Shown piece after piece: positions 34,857 to 47,691 of a stretch of 64,000 nucleotides of DNA. Both the position numbers and the translations under genes were made by a program. Numbering within the stretch: position 1 is the stretch's first letter; each line of letters starts with the position of its first letter. Source of the stretch: Punica granatum (taxonomy: Eukaryota > Streptophyta > Magnoliopsida > Myrtales > Lythraceae); assembly GCF_007655135.1 (NCBI RefSeq), contig NC_045132.1, positions 9,052,001 to 9,116,000 on the forward strand, in the 5' to 3' direction. The notes beneath the pieces were generated by a model, which made no database searches, was not told the origin of the DNA, and worked only from the letters and a program-made list of their open reading frames with translations.

Positions 34857-35655
34857 TTTGTTATCGGGGAAATAAACCATTTTCTTTTGTATTTATATAG
34901 TTACCAAGACATTTCTTTGGAATAATATAATCCCCAATAAAGCGGGCATACATCCTGTCGGCAGAATTTTCTCCACGATTTATCATATCCTTCTAGAATT
35001 AGCTTTCTTGCGTTCAAATCATCCGGACAATGCAGGATGCGATGCGACGGCTAAGCAAATTAAGGGGATACAGAAACGAAAACCGAATTAAGCAACAAGC
35101 AAGTCATCACGACCTTTAAAGACTTTCAGTTAATAGTTGCATCGGTAGCTATTTCTCTTGCTTGCACTCAAAATTCATGGCGTTGCCAAATGGCTACCCA
35201 CCTGACGTTGCTTAGCATCAAAACATAGTCCAAACTTCCAAAGCAGTTATTCAACTACCCTTTGGCTGGTCTAGGAAGCTAAATAGCTACTAGCCACCCA
35301 TGAATTAAGCTTAACAGAGACAGCTTTGCAGAAATTATTCCCGAGGTCGAGTTTCCTTCCCATTTTATCAATTAAGGCATTAATTTCATGGGCTTGAATC
35401 TAAACCGTATAAGATATGAGAAGTTATCGGGTGATTTTATCAAGCCATATAACATGAAGAAACATCAGTTAAATTGCATGAAACTATAGAAATTTGATGC
35501 TAACCACTAGAATAATTATCATAATTATTTTTCATTAAAAAATATTTATTAATTTTTTTTACACGTCATCTGTAATATGATCCTCTATAATTTTCTCATA
35601 AGACAAATTTTGTAAATATCTCTCATCTAAATCCTGAAAAGCACTGGCACTAAAG
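34857..35655. other. AT-rich intergenic sequence
   Basis: I see no gene, inverted repeat or RNA motif. Confidence 0.45.
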
Positions 35656-36235
35656 TAAACCTTGTCTGCATCAAACAATCACCCCTCATTTATGTCGTCC
35701 TTGTCTTCCCGTACTCCTCATCTTGTCCTCTTGTACTCTTCATCATCGTCCTCATCAGCATCCTCATCGTCAAACAGGCTGGGACGAGGGAACATGCTCA
35801 GCTCTCTCTTTATGTCTTCCCTACTAAGGAAGTCGAGTCCAAGATTGATGTCTCTGTGTTTCAGAAGAAACCATCAGAGCAGGCTGTCCTTGTTCAGGTA
35901 GTGCAGCTCCTTATTGATGTTTGGGGTCACAATCATCGCCATCTGCATCAATTGGCCCTGTTTCAACCAAAAAAGAAAACAAGCCGTAATTGTTAAGAGT
36001 AAATCTGTCACTTTCACATAAAGTATCAAACTGAAAAAGCTCCTTCATTCAATTGGATTAGAATAGAGTGAATAATCTTTCCAGACTCCTCTTTCTCGAT
36101 AATCAAACAAAATGAGTTCAACAGTATCTTGATGGTACAACTTTTCAAGAAAGTTCACAATCTCGCTCGTCTTTCGAAGTTACTGTTCATCTTTGCCTGC
36201 AATATGTTAAAAAATAGATAAAAAATCTAAAAGTT
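35656..36235 (-). pseudogene. Unidentified coding-like relic, two segments
   Basis: On the minus strand, two patches read as protein with substitution-type breaks. At 36035-36190 the reading is EIVNFLEKLYHQDTVELILF and onwards; at about 35680-35960 it is QLMQMAMIVTPNINKEL, a stop, then REDIKRELSMFPRPSLFDDE followed by an acidic Asp/Glu run. In-frame stops and frameshifts prevent a full frame. I do not recognise the family. The acidic tract also produces a Ser-rich plus-strand frame (35662-35901) that I take as its shadow. Confidence 0.3.
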
Positions 36236-36722
36236 GTTCCTATCTGATGATTAAGCTATCTCCATTGCCTTTAGCAGCGACAAATGTCAATCAGATGCAT
36301 TGCATTCTCAATTTACTTAAGATATTCTGTACATTCTAATTCATAACTCTAGCATAAACATTCCAAACCAGCCCATGCGTAAAGTACTGCAAAAATTTAA
36401 GTGAGAATCATCAACAATACGAGCAAATGAGAACGGAAGCACCTTCGTAATTTAACCCAAGCTCAAGTTCAGTCCATAGGCTCAGCAAAGTGCAATCAAA
36501 AGTACATATAAAGTACATCATCTATAAGCTAAAAGCATCATCTATGGTCTGCCCTATTAGCAGTGCAACCCCAGATTGGGCTCAAACACCAAGCATCATA
36601 CTCAATATTATTAGCAGATAGCAACAATTAAGAATTAAATAAGCTAAAAGCATATAAAATTTTCCTATCACTTACAGAAATTTGGATAATTACTCTAGTT
36701 TTCCCATTTACTTCAATATGAT
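36236..36722. other. Intergenic sequence left of the copia element
   Basis: AT-rich sequence without a recognised gene. It ends at the left LTR. Confidence 0.45.
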
Positions 36723-36931
36723 TGTTAAACTTGGAACTCACAAGCTCAAATTGTATTACTGAATATCGAATACATAAATAGGCTAATGCCTTTACATCAA
36801 AAAGGAAATGAGATCATCTACGGGAATCTACGTGAGCTGAATGTGCTATCTCAAATCTCCAAAAATACAAGAAACTTGTAATATACAGCTAATGTACAAT
36901 TAATATCCCGTAATATTAATGTCTCTTGATA
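36723..36931 (-). repeat. 3' LTR of the copia element (element sense is minus)
   Basis: About 209 bp, plus-strand start TGTTAAACTTGGAACTCACA. It matches 41561-41776 with roughly 15-17 differences over about 205 aligned bases (my hand count), so the insertion is old. It is adjacent to the polypurine tract at 36932-36945. Confidence 0.85.
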
Positions 36932-36945
36932 CTCCCCCTCAAGTT
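36932..36945 (-). other. Polypurine tract of the copia element
   Basis: The minus strand reads AACTTGAGGGGGAG directly before the 3' LTR, the usual plus-strand priming site of copia elements. Confidence 0.8.
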
Positions 36946-39900
36946 AGAGCATGAGGATCCCGAATACCCAATTTGCTGAAAATAAAGCAAAAGCGATCAC
37001 GACCTAATGCCTTGGTAAATATATCTGTGAGCCGAAGATTAGTAGACACATGGGTTGTTGTCACTACACCAAACTTGATATGTTCACGAACGAAGTGGCA
37101 ATCTATCTGGATATGCTTCATCCGCTCGTGAAACACCGGATTCGCTGTAATGTGTAAAGCTGCCTCATTGTAGCAGAATAATTGAGTAGGCCGCGTCATG
37201 TGAACAACAAGATAAGTCAGTAGGCAACGTAACCAAAGAACTTGGCTGACCACTGACGCCATAGCTCGATAGTCTGCTTCTGTTGATGAACGAGAGACTG
37301 TTGTTTACTTTTTAGTCTTCCAGGAGATCGGCTTGCCTTCTAATGTAATGAAATAGCCCGCCGTGATAAATCTTCTAGTTAGAGGACTGCTAGCCCAATC
37401 TGAATCACTGTAGGACTCAAGCTCCAATGAGCCAAGACGTAGAAAAATCCCTTGCCTAGGTGATTGCTTCAGGTACCGGAGCATTCTCATGGCTACATCC
37501 CAATGCTCTTGACGAGGCTCCTATATAAATTGCGCTAAAGTATGTAGAGAATAGCTAGTTCTGGCCCGGTGATGGTAAGATAAATAAGTCTGCCGACTAA
37601 TCGCCTATACTGTGCCGGATTAGATGGTGCAGGGTGGTGCTAGTCGACAATTGATGGTCCTGCTCCACGGGAAATGTCGAGGGCCTGGTCCCTAGCATCC
37701 TACACTCATGTGTTGACTGAGGAAAAGACCTGAATCCATCCGAGTAACCTCAATGCCCAGAAAAAACTTCAAAAGACCTAAGTCCTCGATGCGAAAACAA
37801 CGATCCAGGTAACTCTTGAATGAGGCATAGCGAGCCGAGTCATTCCCAACAATGATTAAATCATCCACGTATACCAGAACTGCAATAAAAATAGTGCCCC
37901 TCCTGTTTATGAAAAGAGAATGATTGGCGCCTGATTGAAGAAAACTAGCCTCGTAAAACATCAATAAACTTAGCAAACAAATTTTGTGAAGCCTGCTTGA
38001 GACCATACAGAGACTTGCATTGTCGACAGACGTGCCAAGCTATAGAAGAAGAGAAACCTAGAGGGAACCGCATGTATACTTCTTCGTCCAAGTCACCATG
38101 CAAGAAGGTATTGTTAACATCCATCTGATGCATTTCCCAGACTTTGACTATAGAAACTGTGAGCAGGCATCGAACAGTTACTAATTTTGCAACTAGGGTG
38201 AAAGTCTCATGATAATCAATCCCTTCAACTTGAGTAAAGCTCTTGCCTACTAGTTGTGCCTTGTATCACTCAATGCTGCTATCTGCCCGACGCTTGGCTT
38301 TGGAAAACTCATTTGCAACCAATTAGCCGCTTTTCGGGAGGAAGATCCTCAATAGTCTATGTGTCTGTTAGATTCAAGGGCACGAATTCCTAAGCCATGG
38401 CATCCCTCTAGTGAGAATGACGCACAACCTTACAATAAGATTGTGGATCTCTATCTGAATCAAGGGCAGCTAGAAATTTAGTGTGACGATCATTACACCT
38501 GGAGTAATTGACGAATGCTCTATAGGATGGGACGTACCTGAAGAGTCACCAGGACCAGGCTCGTGTAAGGTACATTGAGTTGTGTGAATTTGAACCACAA
38601 AGTCCTTTAGGTGGCCTGGAAGATTATGTGTGCGGTCTGATCTTCTCAAAATAATTTCTGAATTCTTCTATTCACTCCCCGAACTTACTTCAACTGAATC
38701 TCCCGTACCGCTATTCACAACATGCAGAACAAGGCTGGTCTGGTCCACTAGGCTAAGGCTGGTCTTGTTCGCTGGTGAGGCTCGTGACTGCTGGGCCTGT
38801 GTTGGCTAGGAGATTGAAGGCTGTGGACTGGGCCTGGGTGATGAACTGTTCGGCCAGTGAGTGTGTGACTGAACGGGCTAAGTTAGGCTCGTTCACTCAG
38901 CCTAATTTGTTGCTCCATTCCTCTGCTGGCTGCTTCTTCATACTCCCCCTTACTTCCATAATGAGTGGCAGTATCCAAAAACATCGGACTCGCTCTTCTC
39001 AACATATCACTATCTGACTTAGAGAATTCCGCAAAGGGAAAATTTTCTTCACAAGAACGAACGTCTCATCATACGAAGAATTCTTGAGATTTCAAATCAT
39101 AAAGCCTGCATCCCATTTTGCCATTGGGATATCCCAAAAATACGCATCTCTTGGACCTCTCCGCAAATTTATCCCAAGGATGATGATGTGCGTAGCACAA
39201 TGAACCGAAAACCCGCAAATTCATGTAATTAGGCAGTTTATTGAAAAGTACTCGAGAGAACTTTTATTTCCCAATAGTGGCGTTGTCATGATATTGATAA
39301 GATGAACAACGGTTGAAATAAATTCTCCCCAAAACTTTGTGGAGAGTGATGCCTGAAACATGAGAGCACGTGCCATCTCCAAAATGTGTCTGTGCTTCCT
39401 CTCAATCTATCCATTCTATTGGGGAGTGTGCACACAAGAAGTCCAATACAAAATGCTTTTTTGTGAAAAGTACTTTTGCAACTCGCCCAATAAAAACTCC
39501 AACCCATTATCACTACAGATCACCTTAATACTTCGATTAAATTAGGTTTTGATGAGATTGCATAAGTGAACGAGAAAATGTCTAGCTTCAGATTTTTCTT
39601 GTAACAAGTATAGCCGTATGCCTCTACTATAGTCGTCAACGATGGTTAAAAAATAATTCGAGCGATAATGATAGTTGACTGTATAAGGTCCCCATAAGTT
39701 GCAGTGTATTAATGCAAAAGGAAATTCGGCTTTATTATTACTCAAATGAAACTCCAAGCGTGTTTATTTAGCTTGTAGGCACACATCGTAGCCTTTATTA
39801 TACTTGTCTTCTAAGCCGAAATCGATACCACGAAAGCGAATTTTGCGAGATGGGTGAGCAAGCCCCCGATGTCAAATATCCTTCGATCCACCATTGACCG

Positions 39901-41485
39901 CTTGACACGAGACAAGAGGAGACGCCACACGACTCAAGTAGTAGATCCCCTCGCTCGAGCTCTGGCTCCAAGTGTCTTCCTCAAGGTTCGGTCCTAAATA
40001 ACACATAAATTTGAGTGAAAAATCACATCATAATTTTTTGCTTGGGATAATTATCCAATAGAAATTAAATTGCAATTGAAAGTGGGGACAAACCAAACAT
40101 TAGATGAACCCCATGAATCTCCTATCTTTACAGCCCCAATTTTAGTGGCCGAGACTCTCCCTCCGTTCGAAATATGGATGAAAAAAATTTCTGACAGGTA
40201 TGGACTCAACGAAGTGATCAGGACACCCCGTCATGTGTCTCAAGGCACTGTATCCAATATCCATTCATCTATTAATTTCACAAAGTCCAACACGTTACCA
40301 GTGAAGCGTTCACGTTCGTTATTATCCCGGGCGAGCATGTCCATGAATTTCTGGAATTGCGAGTTGGAAAAAGCTTCAATTTGACCTATATGGCTGCTCT
40401 GTCCCCCATCTTGGACTGCATTGGCATGGGCTGGGCTGCCATGCTGCTACAGCTGCTTGCCTCGGCCAGATTTCCAATGGCCCGGTCCGGTCTTGCCTGA
40501 GTTGGGCCTCTGACTCCGATCCGCTAGGTAGCCATTTAAAGCCCAACAATTGCTTCTCTAGTGGCCTACCTTATTACATTAATCGTAAATGGGCCGCCCT
40601 TCTGCTGTGTATTGTTGCTAGCCGACCCGCTGCTCTCTTGTCCACCTGGTCGATCAATAGGCGGTGCACCCAATCCGCTACCCGACCCCCCCGATGGCTT
40701 CGCTCATCTGCCCGACTCCTCCTTTAGTTAGAAAGAACAAAACTACAAGAAGAGCCTCCTTGGAGCGGGCGATCATCTTTTGCTGTTCTTTCCCAGCCAC
40801 CATCTGATATATTTTGTTCAGATTCGGCAGCGGCTCAATACTGAGGATAATGGATCGGATGTTGTTGAATTCCGGCGAAAGTTCTATCAGAAATTGAAAG
40901 GCTTTCTCCGTTTCCCTTTGTGATGCCAATCTTCCTGCAGCTCCACAATGACATTGCGCGTTCTCGAAATACATCTCGAGCTCATCCTACAGTGTCTTCA
41001 TCTTCCCATAGTAATCACGAACGATTCGTCCTTCCTGCTTCAGCAAACAAATCTCATATTTAATTTGATATATTCGAGCTTGATTACCTGGCGAATACCT
41101 CTCCTTCAAATCATCCTAGAGGTCCTTCGCATTTGTAGCACCAGGAATCGTCTACTGAATATCTTCTTCGACGGTGTTGAAGATCCACACGATTACGTGG
41201 GAATTGCAGACATCCCATCTCTCCCACGGGGGGGTCTTCCGCTGCCGTTTCTCGATCGTCCCTTCAATGAACTGCAGCTTGCTCTTCGCCCTAAGATCCG
41301 TCGACATCGCGCGTGACCACATGAGGTAATTGTCTCCTCTTAGACAACACTCGATCAACACATTTCCAGCGCCACTTGATGACCCGAGCCGGTAAACACC
41401 CAACAACTCCTTCTCCGAGCTTTGTTCTGACTCGGTGGACTTGATTGCTTCCTTTGCAGCTTTGGGCTTCCTGGCTCACTCATGT
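36939..41485 (-). pseudogene. Ty1-copia gag-pol, degenerate
   Basis: Domains lie in copia order along the minus strand. Gag: GDNYLMWSRAMSTDLRAKSK near 41300 and ELSPEFNNIRSIILSIEPLP near 40870. Integrase: YFLTIVDDYSRGIRLYLL near 39640, with ERKHRHILEMARA near 39380. Reverse transcriptase: MDVNNTFLHGDLDEEVYM near 38100, with the catalytic YVDDL near 37865. RNase H: GSLELESYSDSDWASSPLTR near 37400, with the C-terminal LTDIFTKALGRDRF near 37030. Integrase before reverse transcriptase defines copia rather than gypsy. Numerous stops and frameshifts break the polyprotein, so it cannot encode a working element. A protease is not clearly readable. Confidence 0.9.
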
Positions 41486-41544
41486 CTGATATGATCGACT
41501 CTCTCATAGATTAATCTCGAAGAATTGAATCAGTCCCAGAGCGA

Positions 41545-41560
41545 AAGTGCCCTACTACCA
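41545..41560 (-). other. Primer-binding site of the copia element
   Basis: The minus strand reads TGGTAGTAGGGCACTT directly after the 5' LTR end. The first five bases match the usual initiator-Met tRNA site (TGGTATCAGAGC); the rest has drifted. Confidence 0.6.
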
Positions 41561-41776
41561 TGTTAAACTTGGAACTCACAAGCTCAAATTATATTACTGA
41601 ATATGAATACATAAATAGGCTAATGCCTTTACATAAAAAATGAAATGAGATAATCTACGGGAATCTAAGTGAGCTAAATATGCTATCTATCTCAAATCTC
41701 CTAAAATACAAGAAACTTGTAATATATAGCTAATGTAAAATTAATGTCCCGTAATGTTAATGTCCCGTAATAATCA
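41561..41776 (-). repeat. 5' LTR of the copia element
   Basis: Partner of 36723-36931. In element sense it begins TGATTATTACGGGACATTAA and ends AAGTTTAACA. The outer boundary is uncertain by a few bases. No matching 5-bp target duplication is found (left flank ATGAT, right flank TTTTC or ATCAT depending on the boundary), which fits an old or rearranged insertion. Confidence 0.8.
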
Positions 41777-42639
41777 TTTTCAAGGATAACTTGGAAGAAA
41801 ATATCGTGGGGATTCCCTACACACAGGATCAGGACTCAGCGTAGACATGAGATGAGACTTTAAGAAGATGATACAGAAGGAGTCCTTAAAGGTTATATAT
41901 TCATCAACCTTAGGTGGCAAAAGAAAAAAATATAAATAAATAAGTCTAAGATAGATTTAGGTGGGCTGGAAACATCGGACTTATGCTGTCATTAGTTCTC
42001 TTTTTAACTATGAAACATGGGCTCAAGTAATGGATATGCATGTGATTAAAAACTTCCAATAATAAGATGTAAAGACATACTCCATTGTAAATGATGCCTT
42101 GGAAGAAAGTTATTTTGCAGATGAAAAAAAATATCACCACCCAAAAATAACAAAATTTGCCTGTCTTTGGAATATCAAGAAAATTTCAACAAGCAACAAC
42201 AGCAAAGCATTGAGATTAGCTGGAAAGAACTAATTTAACATCAACATATCCCTCTGAAACTAAAGAGAAGTAGCACACCATCTTGCCAATCTTACTTCAT
42301 GATGGAATTTCACCTGCAAATAAATTCAACGTAGACGTCATCCAAACAGACCATTAGGTAATTTATGGATTGCTTATGAGATTGGTCATCCATTCCAATG
42401 TTTCAATAATTCATGTGGGCACCAACATCTACAGGATCCACTTGTATTTAACCAATAAATGAAAATGACCTAACTACTAAACGTAAATGACTAGCTTACA
42501 CACCTAAAGAATGGATCGCAAGACCGGATATTACTTGGTCAATCTTATTGCAGAAGATACCAAGTAAAAAAATTCGCTCAAGAGTAATGCTAAAAGTATA
42601 AGATTACCCTTCACTTAGAGATTGCTAATCATCCACCTA
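41777..42639. other. Intergenic sequence
   Basis: No gene recognised. Confidence 0.4.
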
Positions 42640-43230
42640 TGATCGAATCAGATTGATTTCAATGCCATGATGCTCAACAAGTTGAAATTCTCTGATTTAG
42701 TTGCGGATGAAAGAAGTAAAAGGACAAACAAATAATCCAGTGACTCGATTTGGAGGATTCGGTGTGAGGCCCCGAAGTTCATTCTCATCTTTCCGATACT
42801 ATCCACCCACATGGTAGAAGCCTGAGCCTCCATGGCTCGACTGAAAGCCCAACCTGCTGATCCCATCTTTCCTATCATCAAACAGTCGCATTGCCTTCCG
42901 CCCATTGATTCCAAATCACCAATCGAGGCTAAATAGCAAACACTTCCTTTAGATTCGGAAATTCCGAAGAACTTTGAAATTGAAATTTTGGCAATGTGGG
43001 TGGCCTCAAAATACGAGTTTTAACTAGTCGGGATGATGAAACTGAGGTGCATTGATTGGTAGAGATTGGATTTTCGGTTGGTGGGCAACGTTTGAAAATA
43101 AAAATAAAAATAAAAATAAGGGAGTCGATTTACACAAAGGGGTAGGAGCTCAAACTCGGATTCATCTCCGCGGTGATGAGGTGACCGATGGAAAAAGCGA
43201 AAATGGAGGAGCCGAGACTCCAAATTCATT
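42640..43230 (-). other. Possible small gene, unidentified
   Basis: An 88-codon minus-strand frame (42648-42914) opens MGGRQCDCLMIGKMGSAGWA. It is preceded by sequence that could be a leader and a short Arg/His-rich frame (43020-43229). Composition is more balanced than the surroundings. I cannot name a family, and no splice structure is certain. It may be a chance frame. Confidence 0.2.
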
Positions 43231-43580
43231 TTAGAGTTTTGGGATTTTATAACTCTACTTTACTTAAATCCACTTATCTTTAATTCAATAACACAAATAT
43301 TACTTTTCCTTTTTTTCTAATTTTTTTAACTATTCAATTCAATTTTTAATACTAAATTATCTTAACTATTCATTATTTTTTTCACAATTCAATAACACAA
43401 TAATTACTTTATCTCAACTATTTATTACTTTTTTCACAATTTAAACAACACAATCATTACTTTCTCTTAAGTATTTATTACTTTTTCACATATTTTCTCA
43501 TAATTCAACAACACAATCATTACAAATCAATTAAAATAAAAAATCAACTCAACTCAACTTTAAAACTAAACACAACCTAA
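43230..43580. repeat. MITE-like segment with internal tandem repeats
   Basis: ACAATTCAATAACACAATAAT / ACAATTTAAACAACACAATC and TATTTATTACTTTTTTCACA recur about every 60-65 bases. The right end (reverse complement TTAGGTTGTGTTTAGTTTTA) resembles the ends of the Tourist-like MITEs here. The left end (TTTTAGAGTTTTGGGATTTT) is decayed. Probably an expanded, degraded MITE. Confidence 0.4.
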
Positions 43581-43839
43581 GGTTTCTAATTTAGGGTTTA
43601 GAATACAGAGGTTTACGGTTTTTTTAGTTGGAAGTGTTTAAATTTCTAAGGATTAGGGATTATTGTTTCCATAATTTATTTTTTATTAATGTTACTAGTT
43701 ACAATTGATAGGAGAGAATAAGAGTTTTCGAGTATAAATAAGGATTATATTTTTCCTTAAAAATATAACTGATTCATCATTAATTATCTATACCTCTAAT
43801 AAAAAAAAATGGACCTCGTTTTAGTGTTTTCGCACCTCC

Positions 43840-44460
43840 AGACACCGAGTAAAGTGTTTTCGTGTGCATGAACACGAAACGTGCCTATTCACTCATCTCC
43901 TGCACCTCTCCACCCCTGCACGGCGCCAATGATGCCTTCTGTTCTGAAAACAACCAATGGGTACCATTTTAACTGTTCCCGTCTCTTCGCCAGACTCAAA
44001 CGCCTGACTGAACTCCCTGCCTTAAGTTCCTGCCTTCAACACCGGCCACACCTTCTTCTCCACGTCTGCTGCCATCTATGGTCTCCAAAGTGCTCGATCA
44101 AATGCCTCCCACTACCATCACCTTCGACATTGCACCAAAGGATCGAATTTCGACACGAATAGGTCAGATTTCACCTCCGTCCTACTACTTGACCCCTCGA
44201 TTTGGAGTTGGCTCTTGTTTGATCCTACTTTTTACTGCAATTGTCCAATGTTTCCCAATCATCAATTGCTTCCGTACCATTGTTCTCTATCTTTGCCGCT
44301 CTACCGCCTCCAAGCTGCTCGATCTATTGCCTATTGCAATCGACAAATTTGACAAGCTACCCATGATGGCAGGCTATGGAATTTCGCACTACATTGGTGT
44401 GATTTCGCCTCCATGGGCAAGCAGGTATGTCTTTTTGCCCGGTTTGATTGATCTGTGAGT
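43840..44460 (+). other. Balanced-composition patch with internal duplication
   Basis: Two related parts about 225 bp apart share TGCTCGATC, then ATTGC or ATTGCA, AATTTCG and GATTTCRCCTCC (about 44090-44185 and 44310-44415). Two overlapping open frames (43881-44162, 44078-44458) run through without matching a known family. It may be part of an old retroelement ending in the LTR-like segment at 44840. Confidence 0.25.
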
Positions 44461-44839
44461 TAGTTATCGTTTCATCTTTTTTTAATGTCATCATATTAAG
44501 AACACCAAACAATTAATGTTGTTCAAAGATGAATTGAGACTAGATATCGTAAGCCAATAAACTTGAAAATAAAAGAAATTGATACCACTAAATATGATGA
44601 GAGTGGTGAAAGAAACATTTTGCTAGACTTTTTCCTTTATGTTAAGTTTATTTAGTTTTCCTAAAGACCATGGTTTTGGGACATATTGTTCAATCATAAT
44701 ATCTGTTCAGTTTGTTGACAAGGAGGATTTTCAGCCCAAATCCATATCAACCAGCCCAAGCTCAAAACATAGCTTGGATATATCAAGAAAATATTTTCGT
44801 GATGTGGAAAGGGAAGATGAGATGTCTTGATCCATAGAT

Positions 44840-45265
44840 TAGGAATATTATTATCTTAATTAGGTTATATATTTAATTTAGATAGAAATATATTTAGAAT
44901 TAGATATTACTTGCAATTTTAGTTTGAGTCAAGAGTCTTAAGTTTTCTATTGTGGGACAATTACTTGTTTTGTTTTAGGAAGTCACATAGCAAAGAGTTT
45001 AGATTCTAATTTACTATTTTAGTTTCTTCTTAGTTGTCTTTGGCCTATATATGTAGATCATTTCTTTGTACCAGATGGCTAGAACTCTATATCTCAAGAA
45101 TAATAATACTTCTTTGATAAAGTTGAGACATTTCTCTTTTTATCATGGCCCTTTTGGGTGTTATTTGTTGGGTTTAGCCGTGATCTATTCCCTTCGAGTC
45201 TAAATTCAAATTTAGGCGCGAGAAACCGTGATCCGCGCTGCGTCAGGCGTGCATGCACATCTTGA
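44840..45265 (+). repeat. Possible LTR remnant
   Basis: The sequence has LTR-like layout: TA-rich upstream part, TTTGGCCTATATATGTAG (TATA-like, about 45045), then AAGAATAATAATACTTC and a C/T-rich end. No partner LTR or coding domains were found, so it is a weak call. Confidence 0.25.
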
Positions 45266-45577
45266 CGATCCGAGAAGATCTGATTGGGAGAATTTCCCTT
45301 TGGGGCTACTGGTGCTGGTATACATTCTGTTTACCGGCCATGTGTCTCAGGTGAAAATCCTGGTATCCTAAATACAAGGGCATGTCAGGTGAAAATCCTT
45401 GTATTTATATAAATACATTCTGTTTACCATACATTTTTTTCGTTTTTATATAAATAAACTGTGCCGGACAGAATTCCTGATGTATATGCTAACTGAAGTG
45501 CTAGCTATTAATATCGCTCAACAGTTGCTTATCCTTCTGAGTTTTGCTTAAGATTTATCAATTTTGTGCTTCCACAG

Positions 45578-47520
45578 GTGGTATAACCACGTTGGTCGAC
45601 ATGCCCCTTAATAGCTTCCCATCAACTGTTTCCACTGAAACACCCTAGAACGTATGGTAAGATCAGATGGGCTCATGGATTTCAACCCCTCTTCTCCAAG
45701 GAAAAGCTTAAAATTTCCTTAATAACGTCGTAAAAAGTGTGTGACTTGCCACATATCTAGTTTTAATCAAGGTATTGGCATAATCTTTTGTATAATACTA
45801 ACTACCTTATGTTACAGATTAAGGGTAAGGCTGCATAAAAGAATATCTATGTCAATGTAAGTAGGATCTCCAATAATTCGCTAGCATCTGAGTCCAAGCA
45901 TTCCTGCTACTAATGATCATCTTTTATTTTTGGTTTCAACAGGTTTCTGGAGAGGCCTGGTTCTGATAATGCATCCAATTTAAGTGCCTGGAAGCTCTTC
46001 TACATGCCGGCATTCTCAAGATAAAAGTATTATCATCTACCTTCCCTTAATATTCTCTCGATATTACCTTTAGTTCACCCGAACAAGTCTTGTTTTATTG
46101 AAATATATCTGGTTTTTGTGCCTCTATTTTATATAGAGTAGAAAAATGGTTTTCTGCACATTTAGGTACTTTAGTACTGTAGAAGTTGTTTATCTTCTTG
46201 TAAACTAAAACATGGAAAGTTCCTCAGAACAAAGATTAGTTGGAGCTCTATCCTCAAGAAATTCTACTTTTCCATATAACCGAGTTCATGTTTCTATTAT
46301 GTAGTCTTTTATATGTCCATCATGTAAAAATGACTTTCTTATGATGATGCAGTCCACATTAAGGTCTGTCTCATAGGACTTGTTCTCTAATTTCTTTGTG
46401 GTTATCTAAATATTGTTCTTAGTGGTAATTTATGAATGGTTTCTACGGGAAGCGACTGTCTGGCTTGGCTAAGTAAAGGAGGCTGCTACTTGTGCACACA
46501 GAAGGACATACAACTGGACTTGACCAGCATGCCAAACCTTGATAGAGATGACCTGCGATCTTATTAAACCTATCTTAAGTTAAGGCCACTTTCAATGTGA
46601 GATTTTTCTCATTTGACTGTGACTTAGCAAATTTGATTTGTATATTAACGATATTATTATAGAATCTTCTTCTGAATATCCCATGTCTTAGTCTGGTTAC
46701 CTTTGTATTTTCTGTATTCAATTCTATCTGCTTTAGGAAAATAAAGGTCCAACTTTAACTATTAAGATCTAAATCAACTCTATTCTCTCAAAGTTTTCAA
46801 AGCGTCGATAACTCTTACTTTCGTTTTACAATATTAATGACTTGTTTCTTTTCTTACATGTGTCTAGGTCCATTTAGGCTTCAAGTTTGGGTTCTCCAAA
46901 CCTGTGCCAATTAGGTACATGTTAAAGTGCAGTGAATGCATTAACTTTTGCATGAATTTTTCATCTCTAAGCATCTGTTTTGCCGAGCAAGGAGTCCTTT
47001 TTTTTTTTTATTATGAATAAAATGGGTGGGGGAAGGGATCTATTTGAGAGCTTTTGACAGTACCGAAGGACACTGATATGGTGGCCCTTCAGAAAGAGCT
47101 CATCTACGTGTTGTATTCTGATTATAATTTTGAGGCACCTTATACGATCACTTGTTATGACCATTTCCTGTGTTTTCCCTTATAGGAAGCCAAAACGAAT
47201 GGTGATAGCATAAATGTTGAGACATGTCCACACTACCTAGCCTTTTCTGTAGAAGATATTGCAAATGAAAATACATGTTTTAAATGAGTTCCACCTGCTC
47301 GTGATCCAACCAATAAAGAGAAGCTGTTCGACGTTTTGATGGGACATTGAATTCCAAAATGCTCATACGTCTTCCACGTGCCTTGCATGTCACCTTCTTA
47401 TATGTTTTTGCATTAAGATTTTAGGCTGGAAAGATATAAGTTTTGATCTCGCCGACAGTGCCTGAACATAAGCTGTTCAAAGATGGCAACTTTTTTAGGG
47501 TTTGGGGGTCAGCATTTCCT
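45578..47520 (+). pseudogene. Allantoinase pseudogene, intron-containing, incomplete
   Basis: Exon-like pieces carry allantoinase (ureide breakdown, allantoin to allantoate) wording in the right order. GGITTLVDMPLNSFPSTVS follows a CCACAG acceptor at 45577. A piece near 45945 reads like GFW-GLV-DNA-N-SALE. TKDTDM lies near 47060. EAKTNGDSINVETCPHYLAF starts near 47190, with HYL part of the metal-site neighbourhood. PEHKLFKDGNFFRVWG starts near 47461. Intervening stretches look like introns, so it is a decayed gene copy and not a processed one. Breaks include an in-frame TGA at 47285-47287 where relatives have Cys (CFKCAPP), frameshifts in several exons, and loss of the first exon (with the HxH metal-binding segment) and the C-terminal exons. 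A Mutator-like element sits just beyond it. Confidence 0.7.
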
Positions 47521-47691
47521 CTTGGCAGGTTTAGCTCTTTCTAATGATGCAAACGCTTATGATTTTAAGCATAAATTATTTTTTAAAGAATCATGCTTGG
47601 CTTGTTTTGGTAGCTTTTCTCTGTTCTTTTGATTGTGAGGAGAGAATATGGGAGTATTTTATTTATTTATTTATTTTTCAGGGTTTACACC

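Noticed and set aside
40070..41316. Plus-strand frames of 104 and 122 codons
   Set aside because: They are antisense shadows of the copia gag region on the minus strand.
36718..41781. 5-bp target duplication for the copia element
   Set aside because: The left flank ATGAT and the possible right flanks ATCAT or TTTTC do not match exactly; the ATGAT/ATCAT near-match depends on the chosen LTR edge.
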